A DNA stretch of 64,000 bases. Origin: Chitinophaga sp. CF118. Its GTDB lineage: Bacteria > Bacteroidota > Bacteroidia > Chitinophagales > Chitinophagaceae. The position numbers and the translations under genes were made by a program. The DNA lies in the NCBI RefSeq assembly GCF_900112615.1, contig NZ_FOMK01000001.1, forward strand, positions 1,302,001 through 1,366,000. The letters run 5' to 3'. Below, piece after piece: positions 42,876-51,391 of the stretch; the first letter of the stretch is position 1; every line of letters begins with the position of its first letter. The notes below the pieces were generated by a model. The model had not been told where the DNA came from. It was given only the letters and a program-made list of their open reading frames with translations, and ran no database searches.

Positions 42876-44171
42876 ATGTTACTAGAGTTCTCAGTTAGCA
42901 ACTATTTATCTTTCAAGGCTAAAACTACTTTAAGCCTTGCTGCTACATCAATTAAAGAACACGTGGACAGTAATATCTTTTCTTCTGAACGTCAAAACCT
43001 TCTTAAAGGCGCTGTAATATATGGGGCAAACGCAAGTGGTAAAAGCAATTTTATAAAAGCAATGTCCACAATGAAACGTATGGTGTTGCAATCATTTGAC
43101 CAATCATCTGCAGATGAGTTGGATATTACTCCATTTCTATTAAGTACCGAAACAGAGAAAGCACCATCCTCATTTGAAATCATATTTCTTATTGATAATA
43201 TAAAGTATCGTTATGGATTTGAAGTAGACGATCATAATGTACATGCTGAATGGCTTTTTGAAACTCAAAAGCAAACGGAAAAGCCATTATTTATTCGCGA
43301 AAAAGATGGGATTGAGGTAATGGTAAAGGCATATCCTGAAGGAAAAGATTTGGAAGAACGGACAAGAGAAAATGCATTATTTCTTGCTGTAGTTGACCAG
43401 TTTAACGGGAAAATTGCCAAGCGGATTATGAAATGGTTTAACAATTTTATCACTATTTCCGGTCTAAGCCACGAGGGATATAAAGCGGTAACATTTGCTA
43501 TGCTGGAAAATAAGAAAACGCAAAATCTCTTACTTGACTTTTATAGAAAGCTGGATATGGGATTTGATAATATTACCATTTCGAAGAATCCCTTTGACTC
43601 AAAAGAATTGCCAGGCGACTTGCCTGAAGGACTGCTTAAACAATTAATCACCGATTTGGAAGGTTCTTTCAGAATAGACATTAAAACCATCCATAAAAAG
43701 TATGATGCAAAAAATAAAGTAGTTGGGAATATAGAATTTGACATGAGAAGCCAGGAATCTTCAGGTACAAATAAATTATTTAATATTTCAGGCCCGGTGT
43801 TCGATGTTTTAAATGATGGAGGTGCACTTGTAGTGGATGAATTAGATGCAAGTCTCCATCCCTTGCTTACGCTGGCTATCACAAGGCTTTTTAATTCCAG
43901 TGAGTTCAACCGCAACAATGCCCAATTGATTTTTGCTACACATGATACCAATCTGTTATGCTATGGCAATTATCGCAGAGATCAGATTTATTTTATTGAA
44001 AAAAATCAATACGGTGCTTCTGAAATATATTCCCTGGTAGAATATAAAGAGGAAGGCAAAACCATTCGCAAGGACCGCTCTTTTGAAAAAGATTATATTG
44101 AAGGTCGTTATGGTGCTATTCCGTTTATTGGCAATCTTTCAAATATTATAACGGAATGGCAAGAAAAATAA
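42876..44171 (+). CDS. rloA: RloA-like AAA family ATPase (AAA15/OLD type)
   Basis: 431 residues from the ATG at 42876 (MLLEFSVSNYLSFKAK, the typical start of this family; the longer frame from 42819 begins inside a palindrome). Walker A is GANASGKSN at residues 50-58; the signature and Walker B region is ALVVDELDASLHPLL near residue 325-340; the switch-like segment is LIFATHDTNLL. It is an ABC/SMC-like ATPase with a split head, of the group found in RloAB, PARIS and OLD defence systems. It overlaps the rloB reading frame by 16 bases. The role in phage defence is established for relatives and inferred here. Confidence 0.85.
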   Translation: MLLEFSVSNYLSFKAKTTLSLAATSIKEHVDSNIFSSERQNLLKGAVIYGANASGKSNFIKAMSTMKRMVLQSFDQSSADELDITPFLLSTETEKAPSSFEIIFLIDNIKYRYGFEVDDHNVHAEWLFETQKQTEKPLFIREKDGIEVMVKAYPEGKDLEERTRENALFLAVVDQFNGKIAKRIMKWFNNFITISGLSHEGYKAVTFAMLENKKTQNLLLDFYRKLDMGFDNITISKNPFDSKELPGDLPEGLLKQLITDLEGSFRIDIKTIHKKYDAKNKVVGNIEFDMRSQESSGTNKLFNISGPVFDVLNDGGALVVDELDASLHPLLTLAITRLFNSSEFNRNNAQLIFATHDTNLLCYGNYRRDQIYFIEKNQYGASEIYSLVEYKEEGKTIRKDRSFEKDYIEGRYGAIPFIGNLSNIITEWQEK

Positions 44172-44847
44172 AAATCCCCAATGAACGCTTAAAACGTTTT
44201 GAAAGAGAGGAACAGAAAAGAAAAAAAGATGTAAGAAGCAAAAGGAAATATTACCTCATTGTTTGTGAAGGAGCGAAAACTGAACCTAATTATTTTGAGG
44301 GTTTAAAGGATGATTTACCAAAAGGTGTACTTACTCATTGCCAGAAGATATTGAAGGAACGGGCAGAAATACACAGTCACTGGTAGATGAAGCACTTCGC
44401 TTAAAGCAATTATATGAAAAGGAATATAACAGGCCCGTTGACAGACTATGGACTGTTTTTGACAGAGACAGTTTCTCAGCAAGTGATTTTAATAATGCGG
44501 TGTTACGCTGTCAAAATTCGAAACCAGCAATAGGTTGTGCATGGAGCAATGAAGCATTTGAGTTATGGTATCTACTGCATTTTCATTATTATAATCATAA
44601 CATGAGCAGAAAAGATTACCAGGGATTGATTGAGGATAACTTAAGACCGTTCGTTGGCGATGATTATAAATATCAAAAGAACAGTAAAGTGATGTATGAC
44701 CTGCTCAAAGAACATGGGAGTTTGGAAAATGCAATTCGTAATGCAAAACGTCTGGCCGGTAATTTTGAGAATAGACAGGATTATGCCAATCATAATCCTT
44801 GTACAACAGTGTGGCAACTGGTGGAAGAACTAATGGAATTAAAATAA
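44156..44847 (+). pseudogene. rloB: RloB-like TOPRIM protein gene, frameshifted
   Basis: Two overlapping frames together make one RloB (PF13707) protein. The first frame (44156-44386) gives the basic N-terminus and YYLIVCEGAKTEPNYFEGLK, the TOPRIM-like glutamate motif, then runs off family into a stop. The second (open from 44314 to 44847) continues with PEDIEGTGRNTQSLVDEALR, VFDRDSFS (DxD-like metal site) and GCAWSNEAFELWYLLHF. The shift is -1 and falls between about 44314 and 44340; a one-base loss in the AAAA run near 44320 would explain it. No canonical slippery heptamer is visible, so this is probably a mutation or a sequencing error. Confidence 0.8.
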
Positions 44848-44959
44848 TCATGTTTCCCCCCTTCTCATTATCAAACTAAAATAGACAACCCAAGGGTTAG
44901 ATAATCCGGATCCTGGTTTACAGATCAAGAGCCATGGGAGAGCCAATCTGGTCCAAAAA

Positions 44960-45059
44960 TCCTATATGCTTATATCCTGCTAAGCCCATTCCTATAAGGT
45001 TCTACCTAGGTTCCTATATGCTTAGCTTATAGGAACCATATAAGTAGCTTATAGGAATG
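44960..45059. repeat. Nested inverted repeats in a 315-base gene-free gap
   Basis: The outer arms CATTCCTATAAG (44987-44998) and CTTATAGGAATG (45048-45059) enclose the inner arms GGTTCCTATA (45009-45018) and TATAGGAACC (45028-45037); all are perfect. TCCTATATGCTTA occurs twice in direct orientation (44960-44972 and 45012-45024). The block could fold as a cruciform or long RNA hairpin, or be a cluster of binding sites. The rest of 44848-45162 holds no recognisable gene. Confidence 0.6.
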
Positions 45060-45162
45060 TAGGTCGCACCTTATAAGAAATACCCGCAACCCCTTTATTT
45101 TCAATGGATTTTTAGTAAATTGTAATAGATATCTCTATTTTTAACCAAACTCTCAAAGAACC

Positions 45163-45726
45163 ATGGCTATTGGAAATAACAATTTAATACTCAGCCACTT
45201 ATCTGGAACTATTGGTAACCAGATAACAGTAAGACAAGTAGCAGGAGCTACAATCGTATCTAAAAAGCAAAAAAAGAAAACAAAGAGGTCTTCAGAGAAG
45301 CAGCTGGAAACACAGGATGTTTTTAAAGATGCATCCTATATTGCGAAACAGTTACTTCTGGATCCCGATCTGGAAGCATTTTACGCTTCTGTAGCAGGCC
45401 CCAGGCAAACAGCTTATAATATGGCATTGATGGATGCATATGAGCCACCTGAGATAACAAACATCACTACTGATCAATACATCGGGAATCCAGGTGACAA
45501 AATCATTGTCCGGGCTATTGATAAGTTGAGGGTGTACCAGGTAGTTGTGACCATCTATACTGCCGAAGGCACCTTGCTAGAGGAAGGGAATGCCATATTA
45601 GGCCGGAATGGTAAAGACTGGACCTATACCGCTACAAAAGAGCATGTGGTCTCTAAAGGGGCTAAAATCCAGACAATGGCAGAAGATATTCCCGCCAATA
45701 AGACTTACCGTGAGGTAATATTCTAA
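45163..45726 (+). CDS. Conserved hypothetical protein, 187 aa
   Basis: No function known. The layout matches a family I associate with Bacteroidota: a GTIGNQITVRQVAG-like start, a Lys-rich segment (KKQKKKTKRSSEKQ), a helical part (VFKDASYIAKQLLLDPDLEAFYASVAG) ending MALMDAYEPPEI, then a beta-sandwich-like C-terminus (YQVVVTIYTAEGTLLEEGNA, WTYTAT). There is no signal peptide. It stands alone between a nested-repeat region and a strong terminator. Confidence 0.7.
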   Translation: MAIGNNNLILSHLSGTIGNQITVRQVAGATIVSKKQKKKTKRSSEKQLETQDVFKDASYIAKQLLLDPDLEAFYASVAGPRQTAYNMALMDAYEPPEITNITTDQYIGNPGDKIIVRAIDKLRVYQVVVTIYTAEGTLLEEGNAILGRNGKDWTYTATKEHVVSKGAKIQTMAEDIPANKTYREVIF

Positions 45727-45727
45727 G

Positions 45728-45769
45728 AAATGAGGGTTATTATCAGCAAAAAGATAATAACCCTCATTT
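45728..45769 (+). terminator. Terminator of the 187-aa protein gene
   Basis: A perfect 17-bp stem (AAATGAGGGTTATTATC and complement) starting one base after the stop codon and ending in TTTTAT. Confidence 0.88.
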
Positions 45770-45785
45770 TATAACACTTCAACTA

Positions 45786-45827
45786 AAAAAAAATGCCCGA
45801 CCCAATAAATTGGATCGGACATTTTTT
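45786..45827 (-). terminator. Terminator of the TonB receptor/DUF4249 operon
   Basis: AAAAAATGCCCGA and TCGGACATTTTTT (one mismatch) enclose a further short stem. On the minus strand it ends in a run of nine Ts, 25 bases after the stop of the DUF4249 gene. Confidence 0.8.
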
Positions 45828-45851
45828 ATATACCTACAACTACAACGCTCT

Positions 45852-46652
45852 TTATGGTACTACGATAGTTCTTTCTTCTGTCGTATGTGCGCTGAAATAT
45901 CCTAATGCGCCACCTGTAATATTAGTAACAGGGTTAGCTGGTGTGGCATTATTACTATTACCACTGGCGGCTTCTAAACTCGACCAGTATTTATACCCTG
46001 CAGGATCGATACATTCCATAACAACTCTTATGGTATCGCCTGTTTTTATTTTATTCTCGTCCTCATCATCGTCATCATTAAATGACAATAACGACGTAGT
46101 AATCTCATTACCATCTGTATAATCATCATTTCTCACAAATATGGTGCTTTCCCGCACGCCATTTTTGTACTGGATAAAATGATAACCATTACCCTTGCCC
46201 TCAGGATCTTTATACATTAAAGTAGCTACTTTTTTGACATCGCCGAACAAAGACTGATCATCTATGTAGATGCTGTCAATAGGCACCAGTACAGGTATTG
46301 TAGAAGGTGCGGTGAAAGTGAGGTCTCCAATATTTACAGTTAAAGTATATGTATGCCCGATAGTCCCATTGATGGCAGTTGTTTCATACACACCGGTGCT
46401 TGTTTCGGTTAATACTACAGGTGTTCCTCCATTATCGCTCACAGTAACTGTTGCGCCGCTAACACCCGGGAAGGTATTGTCTTCATCAAAATCTTTCGTC
46501 TGGGTAATCTTCACCTGGCAGGTGCCCGGTTCATTGGTAATATTCCCTTCTATCACATATTTCTTTGCTACACTATCCAGGTTTACATCAATAACCTTCT
46601 CACAGGAAGTAATGAATACCAGCAGTATTGCCATATTTATCAATAGCTTCAT
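45852..46652 (-). CDS. DUF4249 lipoprotein, TonB receptor partner
   Basis: 266 residues from the ATG at 46652 (MKLLINMAILLVFITSCEKV, lipobox at Cys17); the longer frame to 46787 reads back into the receptor gene. The DUF4249 blocks are visible: YVIEGNITNEPGTCQVKITQ, GATVTVSDNGGTPVVL, YTLTVNIGDLTFTAPSTIP and DTIRVVMECIDPAGYKYWSS. It begins one base past the stop of the TonB receptor gene, the usual pairing for this family. It is thought to be the extracellular lipoprotein partner of the receptor. The substrate is unknown. Confidence 0.85.
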   Translation of the reverse strand: MKLLINMAILLVFITSCEKVIDVNLDSVAKKYVIEGNITNEPGTCQVKITQTKDFDEDNTFPGVSGATVTVSDNGGTPVVLTETSTGVYETTAINGTIGHTYTLTVNIGDLTFTAPSTIPVLVPIDSIYIDDQSLFGDVKKVATLMYKDPEGKGNGYHFIQYKNGVRESTIFVRNDDYTDGNEITTSLLSFNDDDDEDENKIKTGDTIRVVMECIDPAGYKYWSSLEAASGNSNNATPANPVTNITGGALGYFSAHTTEERTIVVP

Positions 46653-46653
46653 C

Positions 46654-48969
46654 TTATCTGAATTTAAAGTTGTAGGAAATGGAAGGAATAAATTTGAATA
46701 ATGCCGTCTGCACAGCTTCTGTTTTAGAAGCGTCATCTTTATTGGTGCGGAACGTGATTGTATAAGCATTCTCACGACCATAAGCATTATACAGACTGAA
46801 TGCCAGTTCTGAACTCCAGTGTTTCCTTACCTTTAATTGTTTTGTAGCACCGATATCAAGACGGTGATAATTAGGCATCCGGTAACCATTACGTTGTGTA
46901 TAGTAATAATATACTTCGTTGCCCACTGTATACTTTCCACTTGGGAAGGATACAGCATCGCCAGTGTAATAGATCCAGTTAGCAGATAATGTCCACTTTT
47001 CATTCAGCTGATACATGGCAACAATTGCAATGTCATGCGTTCTGTCCTGCCGTGCATTGTACCAGGCACCACTATTAATACCGTCAATTTTCCTTTCTGT
47101 TTTGGATAAAGTATAACTAACCCATCCTGTCAGTTTACCTGCCTTTTTCTTCAATAACCATTCTACACCGTATGCCCGGCCTTTACCAAACAGCAATTGT
47201 GTTTCTATTGATCCATTTACAAATACATCGGCACCATCTCTGTAATCTATCTGGTGCTGCATGGTTTTATAATACGTTTCTACTGTCAGTTCATATTTAT
47301 TACCCGCCAGGTTCTTATAGTAACCCAGTGATACCTGATCAGATATTTCTGGCTTGATGATATTCGTACTGGCTACCCATTTATCCGTAGGACTGGAAGT
47401 AGTTGAGTTAGAGATCAGGTGAAGGTTCTGCACATTACGAACATAAGATGCTTTTATGGAAGCACTGCTGTTTAACTGATAACTCATAGCCAGACGAGGT
47501 TCCAGGTTGAGGTAAGTCTTCACAAATTCACCGGACTTGTAATGCATAGTATCTTTTACATTACCATCCTTATCCAGGTTATAAAAATCACCTCCACCCA
47601 ATATGCTGAATGCGGTTACACGCAATCCATAAGAAACATTAAATTTCTCTGTGGTTTTCCATACATCTGATAGGTACAATGCATTCTCCCATGAATATCT
47701 TTTCTGAAAGTCTTCACTGTTGAAGCTGGAGCCTGCCGAAGAAGTAATATCTCCGGGACGCATGGTATGATAGATAGAATTCAATCCAATACGAACGTTA
47801 TGTTTATCACTGGCATACCATTGTATTTCTTCTTTGATATTCCAATCCCTTATCTGCGAATATAATTTCACATCATTGGCTCCATTTTTAATACTGATCT
47901 CATAACTATAATTACTGAAGATGAGTGATGTATTGGAGAATAATTTACTGTTGATGATATGATTCCAACGCAGTGTGCCTGTTCCATTTCCCCATTTCAA
48001 ACCGAAGTTATCTCCTACTCCTAATTTATCAGCACCGAAATATCCTGACAGATAAATCTTATCACGATCTCCCAACTGATAATTTATTTTACCATTAAGG
48101 TCATAGAAATACAGCTTATTATTATTGAGTGTAGTATCGCTTGATAACTTCAGAAACATATCTGCATAAGTTCTTCTACCGGAAATCAGGAAAGAAGATT
48201 TACCTTTTTGTACAGGTCCTTCTACATTCAGTTTAGAAGATATCAGACCAATACCGCCACTTACATTATAGTCCTGATCATTACCATCATTCATTTTAAT
48301 ATCCAGTACAGAGGATAACCTGCCACCATATTGTGCAGGCATACCACCTTTATATACTGTTACATCCTTGATGGCATCTGAATTAAAAGTAGAAAAGAAA
48401 CCTAGCAGGTGAGACGCATTATATACAGGAGCCTCATCCAGCAATATCAGATTCTGATCTGCAGCACCTCCACGAACAAAAAAACCGGCATTACCCTCCC
48501 CGGCAGATTTAATGCCTGGTAAAAGCTGTATTGCTTTCATTACATCCCTTTCGCCCAACAGCATCGGGATGTTCTTCATTTCTTTGGTTGTTAATTTCTC
48601 TATCCCCATCTGTGTGCCTTTGATACTTCTCCCCTGAGTAGTACCATTAATAACTACTTCATTCAGAGTACTGGAAGACTCTTCGAGTGCAAGATTGATG
48701 ATAGTATCCCTGGTCAGCACAATATTTAGTGATGCAGTTTGCAGGCCCATTGAACTTATCTCAATAGTATGGGCTCCTTTAGGTAGGGTAAGGGAATAAA
48801 AGCCATATTCATTGGTAACGGTACCGGTGTTTTTACTCCGGACAGATGCCCCAATAAGGCTTTCTCCATTCTTACGGGCTTTCAAAGTACCACTGATGGT
48901 ATGCTTTTGCTGGGCAAATGTGAACGTACCCGGTAGCAATAGCACTATCAACAGGATTAGTTTATTCAT
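46654..48969 (-). CDS. TonB-dependent receptor with carboxypeptidase-like domain
   Basis: 771 residues: signal peptide (1-19), a regulatory-like domain (about 20-95, HTISGTLKARKNGESLIGAS), a plug (about 120-230, VMKAIQLLPGIKSAGEGNAG, FFVRGGAADQNLILLDEAPV) and a barrel to the C-terminal Phe/Arg (SYNFKFR). This is the non-SusC receptor type that pairs with DUF4249. It imports an unknown substrate with energy from TonB. It is the first gene of the two-gene operon. Confidence 0.88.
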   Translation of the reverse strand: MNKLILLIVLLLPGTFTFAQQKHTISGTLKARKNGESLIGASVRSKNTGTVTNEYGFYSLTLPKGAHTIEISSMGLQTASLNIVLTRDTIINLALEESSSTLNEVVINGTTQGRSIKGTQMGIEKLTTKEMKNIPMLLGERDVMKAIQLLPGIKSAGEGNAGFFVRGGAADQNLILLDEAPVYNASHLLGFFSTFNSDAIKDVTVYKGGMPAQYGGRLSSVLDIKMNDGNDQDYNVSGGIGLISSKLNVEGPVQKGKSSFLISGRRTYADMFLKLSSDTTLNNNKLYFYDLNGKINYQLGDRDKIYLSGYFGADKLGVGDNFGLKWGNGTGTLRWNHIINSKLFSNTSLIFSNYSYEISIKNGANDVKLYSQIRDWNIKEEIQWYASDKHNVRIGLNSIYHTMRPGDITSSAGSSFNSEDFQKRYSWENALYLSDVWKTTEKFNVSYGLRVTAFSILGGGDFYNLDKDGNVKDTMHYKSGEFVKTYLNLEPRLAMSYQLNSSASIKASYVRNVQNLHLISNSTTSSPTDKWVASTNIIKPEISDQVSLGYYKNLAGNKYELTVETYYKTMQHQIDYRDGADVFVNGSIETQLLFGKGRAYGVEWLLKKKAGKLTGWVSYTLSKTERKIDGINSGAWYNARQDRTHDIAIVAMYQLNEKWTLSANWIYYTGDAVSFPSGKYTVGNEVYYYYTQRNGYRMPNYHRLDIGATKQLKVRKHWSSELAFSLYNAYGRENAYTITFRTNKDDASKTEAVQTALFKFIPSISYNFKFR

Positions 48970-49036
48970 AGTATATCTGATTTGTTAAAGACTAAATTTA
49001 TTTGTGCTTACAGTAACACCTTCCTGTAAATGTGAT

Positions 49037-49288
49037 CTATTCGTTGGCTATGGCTATACGCTGTTGCTGGCCACTTGACAATTTGGAAGAAGGCTTTAAC
49101 ACCTGATCCTGTAAGCGCGGCAAAGTTAGTTTTTCACAAGCTCTTTCCTTTGTTTCTTTATAAGAATATTCTCTTAATCGTAATGCCGGCATCATCATAA
49201 TGTTAAGATGGGTAAATCTTCTTTTAAGACGGATATCTCTGCGTAATATTGTAACTTTTATATTTTTTCTGACAATTCTTACTCCCAT
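49037..49288 (-). pseudogene. Remnant of an ABC transporter ATPase
   Basis: An 83-residue frame carrying a decayed GlnQ/PstB-type segment: HLNIMMMPALRLREYSYKET matches the region after the Q loop, and LSSGQQQRIAIANE matches the ABC signature (normally LSGGQQQRVAIARAL). Walker A, Walker B and the C-terminal half are missing, and the N-terminus is off family. It is a fragment of a lost transporter gene, not a functional ATPase. Confidence 0.6.
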
Positions 49289-49464
49289 CGGGCATCAGGG
49301 CTGTTTATAACAAGTAATGCCCTAAAGATTTCTTCCATTATTCTCCGGTTATATCCTGTCTATACCTTCTGATAAGGATACAAAACTATTTTTTTGGCGG
49401 CCTGCCATTCCCGGAATTATAGCAAATGCACTAACTTTTATAGCAAACAGGGTCTAAGGCATAA

Positions 49465-49644
49465 AAGATTAGTATAATACATATCCACTTTTGTATAAAA
49501 CAGCTATCTCTCCACTTTATATTTGTAGAAGCAGGTACTGCTGTGCGCAGCGGAAAGTTATGGGAAGACTATGATCTGAACAAACCAGCTTTAGGCAACA
49601 CGAAACTTGAAACGTTTGCAAAGGAGTTTGCGGCTAAGTTTTAA
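49465..49644 (+). pseudogene. Possible 3' remnant of an unidentified gene
   Basis: A frame without a start codon runs to a TAA at 49642-49644 and encodes FVEAGTAVRSGKLWEDYDLN, then KPALGNTKLETFAKEFAAKF. Its codon use and composition look protein-coding, unlike the AT-rich DNA before it. I do not recognise the family. It abuts the last gene of the polyketide cluster on the other strand. The rest of 49289-49464 shows nothing clear. Confidence 0.35.
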
Positions 49645-49647
49645 TCA

Positions 49648-50622
49648 TTAGCAGGAGCTAATACTATTGGAGCTGCTCTCAAAGCTCCGTATTAGCTCCT
49701 GTAGTTTCTCCAACTGATCCAGTTCACGGCCGAAAGGGGTCATTAATGGTAAGGTTACAGACGATGACGTTTTGGATAGATTGTATTTAATAAAAGTAGC
49801 GGCAGTACCAGAAGGTCCAAGATCAATATAAAGGCAGGGCTGTTTACTTTCAAGAAACCTGACCATAACAGGAAAATTGGAATATGCACGCACAACTTCC
49901 CAAAAGTAATTATCAGGTATGACAGGCATGGGGTTACCTGTTATACCAGATATAAATCCTTTTTCAGGGGCCAGCAGGGAGATGCCCCCTGTATAGTAAT
50001 CAAATCCATTCCGGCCACTGTCTATGAGTGGTGAATGGAAAGGATAGCTGACGGCTAAACGTAAATAGTTAATATCCTGCTTTTCCAGCAGCAACTGAAA
50101 ACGATCAAGATCGGCGGCAGTACCTGATAATGTAAAGTGGCCAGGGAAATTATCAGCCGCCAGGTAAAGACCATGCTGCTGATAAAGGATTTTTAATGAG
50201 CTATCATGTTGATGAATAACAGCTATCATCCCTCCCTGCACATCATTTCTGACTATAGATCTGGCCTGCTCTATTGCCGCTTCTATTGCCATCCCGGCAG
50301 ACCAGATTCCGCTGACTACTCCTGCGGCAAACTCTCCCAGGCTATTGCCGGATACAAAATCAGGTTGAATACCTATCTCTTTTAACACACAATACATAGC
50401 AATCTCTATTGCCACAATAGCCGGGTGTGTAATAAGCAAATCATCAAAGGGAGTACCTGTAAAATTATATAATTCATCCACCAGAGATCTTCCCAGCTGT
50501 TGCTGAACAAACAGATCACTTTGTAAAAGACTCTGCCTGAAAACAGGATTATGCTCAAAAAGCTGTCTTCCCATTCCACGGTAGTGACTCCCCTGACCGG
50601 AAAACAGGTATACTATCTTCAT
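49648..50622 (-). CDS. Discrete acyltransferase-like protein of a trans-AT PKS (AT or acyl hydrolase)
   Basis: 324 residues from the ATG at 50622 (MKIVYLFSGQGSHYRGMG), which follows GGAAAATAAA as a ribosome-binding site. The longer frame to 50655 overlaps the ECH2 gene. It has the malonyl-acyltransferase fold with the nucleophile Ser94 in SGNSLGEFAAG and the SYPFHSPLI block. The usual GHSLGE His is Asn here. In trans-AT systems such stand-alone proteins either load carriers or, in the PedC-like clade, hydrolyse stalled acyl chains; the motif favours neither securely. It is the last gene of the cluster. Confidence 0.8.
   Translation of the reverse strand: MKIVYLFSGQGSHYRGMGRQLFEHNPVFRQSLLQSDLFVQQQLGRSLVDELYNFTGTPFDDLLITHPAIVAIEIAMYCVLKEIGIQPDFVSGNSLGEFAAGVVSGIWSAGMAIEAAIEQARSIVRNDVQGGMIAVIHQHDSSLKILYQQHGLYLAADNFPGHFTLSGTAADLDRFQLLLEKQDINYLRLAVSYPFHSPLIDSGRNGFDYYTGGISLLAPEKGFISGITGNPMPVIPDNYFWEVVRAYSNFPVMVRFLESKQPCLYIDLGPSGTAATFIKYNLSKTSSSVTLPLMTPFGRELDQLEKLQELIRSFESSSNSISSC
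49652..49701 (-). terminator. Long hairpin inside the 3' end of the last cluster gene
   Basis: CAGGAGCTAATAC and GTATTAGCTCCTG are perfect 13-base arms enclosing a second stem, GGAGCT with AGCTCC. The whole structure lies within the final codons of the acyltransferase-like gene, just before its stop codon. No T tract follows on the minus strand, so it may stabilise or process the mRNA end as much as terminate it. Confidence 0.5.
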
Positions 50623-50644
50623 TTTATTTTCCACATCAGCAGAT

Positions 50645-51391
50645 TTACTTCCCAAAAAGAGATTCGATCAACATGGGTACTTCCGGCTGTCTGAAAGTGA
50701 TCTGATGCATAGCCAGCTCTTTTTCAATAATTCCGGGCAATATTGAATTGATGGTCTCATTTTTATGTGCCTTGAGCATCATGAGGGATAATCTTGTTTT
50801 TTCTGCAAGACAGAATGCCAGCTCTATAGCTTCCTTCAATACATCTGCTTTAGGTACTACTCTTAATGGAATACCACGTTCTTTCAATTCTGCCCCTCTG
50901 AAATTCCTGGCAGAAAATAACATTTCATTACCGATGGCTTCTCCCAGTTTTAATGGAACAATCATCGTGGCACCCATGCCCGGCGTAAAGCCGTATTTCA
51001 TGAAATTAGTGGTGTAAATATTCTCTTTGCCAAGGATAGGAAAGTCTGCATATAAACCAAATACAAATCCGCCGCCGATACCATGTCCCTGCATTGCTGC
51101 AACAACGGGTAACTTACAATCCAGCGGCAGACTGGCAAAGTTGAGGTCATTGAATGTTATTTCGCCTTTACAGATCCGGAATAATTCACGTTGCGAACCT
51201 CCGCAACAAAAATAATTATCATAACCGGTAAGTACAACTACCTTATAAGTTGGATGTTCATCAATCTGTTTGAATACTTTGATTAAAGCTTCTATTAATT
51301 CTATTGAAAATACATTACGGGCTTCACGATCTTCCATTGTTACCTGGACAACATCATTTCCCAACTCTGTTAACCTTAAGACTTCTCCCAT
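50645..51391 (-). CDS. Enoyl-CoA hydratase-like decarboxylase ECH2 of the beta-branching cassette (PksI-like)
   Basis: A 248-residue crotonase-fold enzyme. It decarboxylates the dehydrated glutaconyl-type intermediate on the carrier protein to leave a beta-methyl (or exocyclic) branch. The PksI-type features are YFCCGGSQRELF at the first oxyanion-hole site, AMQGHGIGGGFVFGLYADF at the second, and TTNFMKYGFTPGMGATMIVP. It overlaps the ECH1 gene by 16 bases, indicating coupled translation. Confidence 0.9.
   Translation of the reverse strand: MGEVLRLTELGNDVVQVTMEDREARNVFSIELIEALIKVFKQIDEHPTYKVVVLTGYDNYFCCGGSQRELFRICKGEITFNDLNFASLPLDCKLPVVAAMQGHGIGGGFVFGLYADFPILGKENIYTTNFMKYGFTPGMGATMIVPLKLGEAIGNEMLFSARNFRGAELKERGIPLRVVPKADVLKEAIELAFCLAEKTRLSLMMLKAHKNETINSILPGIIEKELAMHQITFRQPEVPMLIESLFGK

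Noticed and set aside
44314-44386. Programmed ribosomal frameshift in rloB
   Set aside because: No X_XXY_YYZ heptamer occurs in the overlap in the correct phase and no obvious downstream pseudoknot was seen; mutation or sequencing error is simpler.
49037-49288. Functional ABC transporter ATPase
   Set aside because: Only about 50 residues around the ABC signature remain; Walker A and B are absent.
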